Program-made: the position numbers and the translations under genes | Notes under the pieces: model-generated | The model's input: only the letters and a program-made list of their open reading frames with translations | What the model was told of the DNA's origin: nothing | The model's database searches: none | Shown: one piece after another, positions 27,875 to 27,938 of the stretch | Numbering within the stretch: the stretch's first letter is position 1 | How the letters are laid out: each line of letters begins with the position of its first letter | Source of the DNA: Chara braunii | Lineage: Eukaryota; Streptophyta; Charophyceae; Charales; Characeae | NCBI GenBank assembly: GCA_003427395.1 | Contig: BFEA01000239.1 | Span: forward strand, 1,886,467 to 1,914,404 | Direction of reading: 5' to 3' | Length of the DNA: 27,938 bases

Positions 27875-27938
27875 GCAAGTGGCAAGGTTCGCTCCCCAAT
27901 TTCAAACTTGCGGAGTGCTTCAAATTTTTGCGTCGTCA

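Overview
The window looks like intergenic, repeat-dominated nuclear DNA of a large streptophyte (plant-lineage) genome. The evidence is two kinds of Ty3/gypsy LTR retrotransposon with chromovirus-type pol, a primer-binding site for initiator tRNA-Met, long microsatellites and minisatellites, assembly gaps (N runs), and a 120-bp scrap of mitochondrial nad4. A charophyte such as Chara is my best guess from the style of the elements and the nad4 residues, but this is inference. There is no intact host gene, no rRNA or tRNA gene and no CRISPR array. Nothing here is a convincing new defence or metabolic system. The interesting signals concern retroelement expression and decay, and repeat architecture.

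Region 1 (1-6.73 kb, + strand): a nearly full-length Ty3/gypsy element, called A. It has a >1.1 kb leader, gag with a coiled-coil/Ala-rich N-terminus and a CCHC knuckle, then protease, reverse transcriptase, RNase H, integrase and a chromodomain-like tail, ending at a polypurine tract. It is broken by six in-frame stops, and all six fit C:G to T:A transitions. Gag and pol lie in different frames, joined by a textbook -1 slippery heptamer (GGGAAAC) with a downstream hairpin.

Region 2 (6.73-9.54 kb): possible start of A's 3' LTR, the nad4 insertion, a 200-bp AT-rich tandem duplication, paired hairpins, and a decayed integrase/chromodomain fragment on the - strand.

Region 3 (9.54-19.4 kb): repeat country. 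It holds a 1.16-kb direct tandem duplication, several perfect short inverted repeats, a TATA-box/poly(A)-signal segment, a pyrimidine microsatellite, a satellite with a 171-bp modal period, a C31 run, a 54-bp C-rich minisatellite containing a 505-base gap, and a long (TC)n tract.

Region 4 (19.43-26.13 kb): a second copy (B) of the element-A leader on the + strand runs into a - strand Ty3/gypsy element, called M. M has a 203-bp LTR with perfect 6-bp inverted ends, a tRNA-iMet PBS, a 1.3-kb leader, and decayed gag, protease, RT and RNase H. M is cut off just after RNase H. The integrase remnant at 8.4-9.5 kb has the orientation and domain content that M lacks.

Region 5 (26.13-27.94 kb): flanking DNA with one exon-like open segment bounded by splice-site consensus sequences, G/C-rich simple repeats, and a 106-bp tandem duplication.
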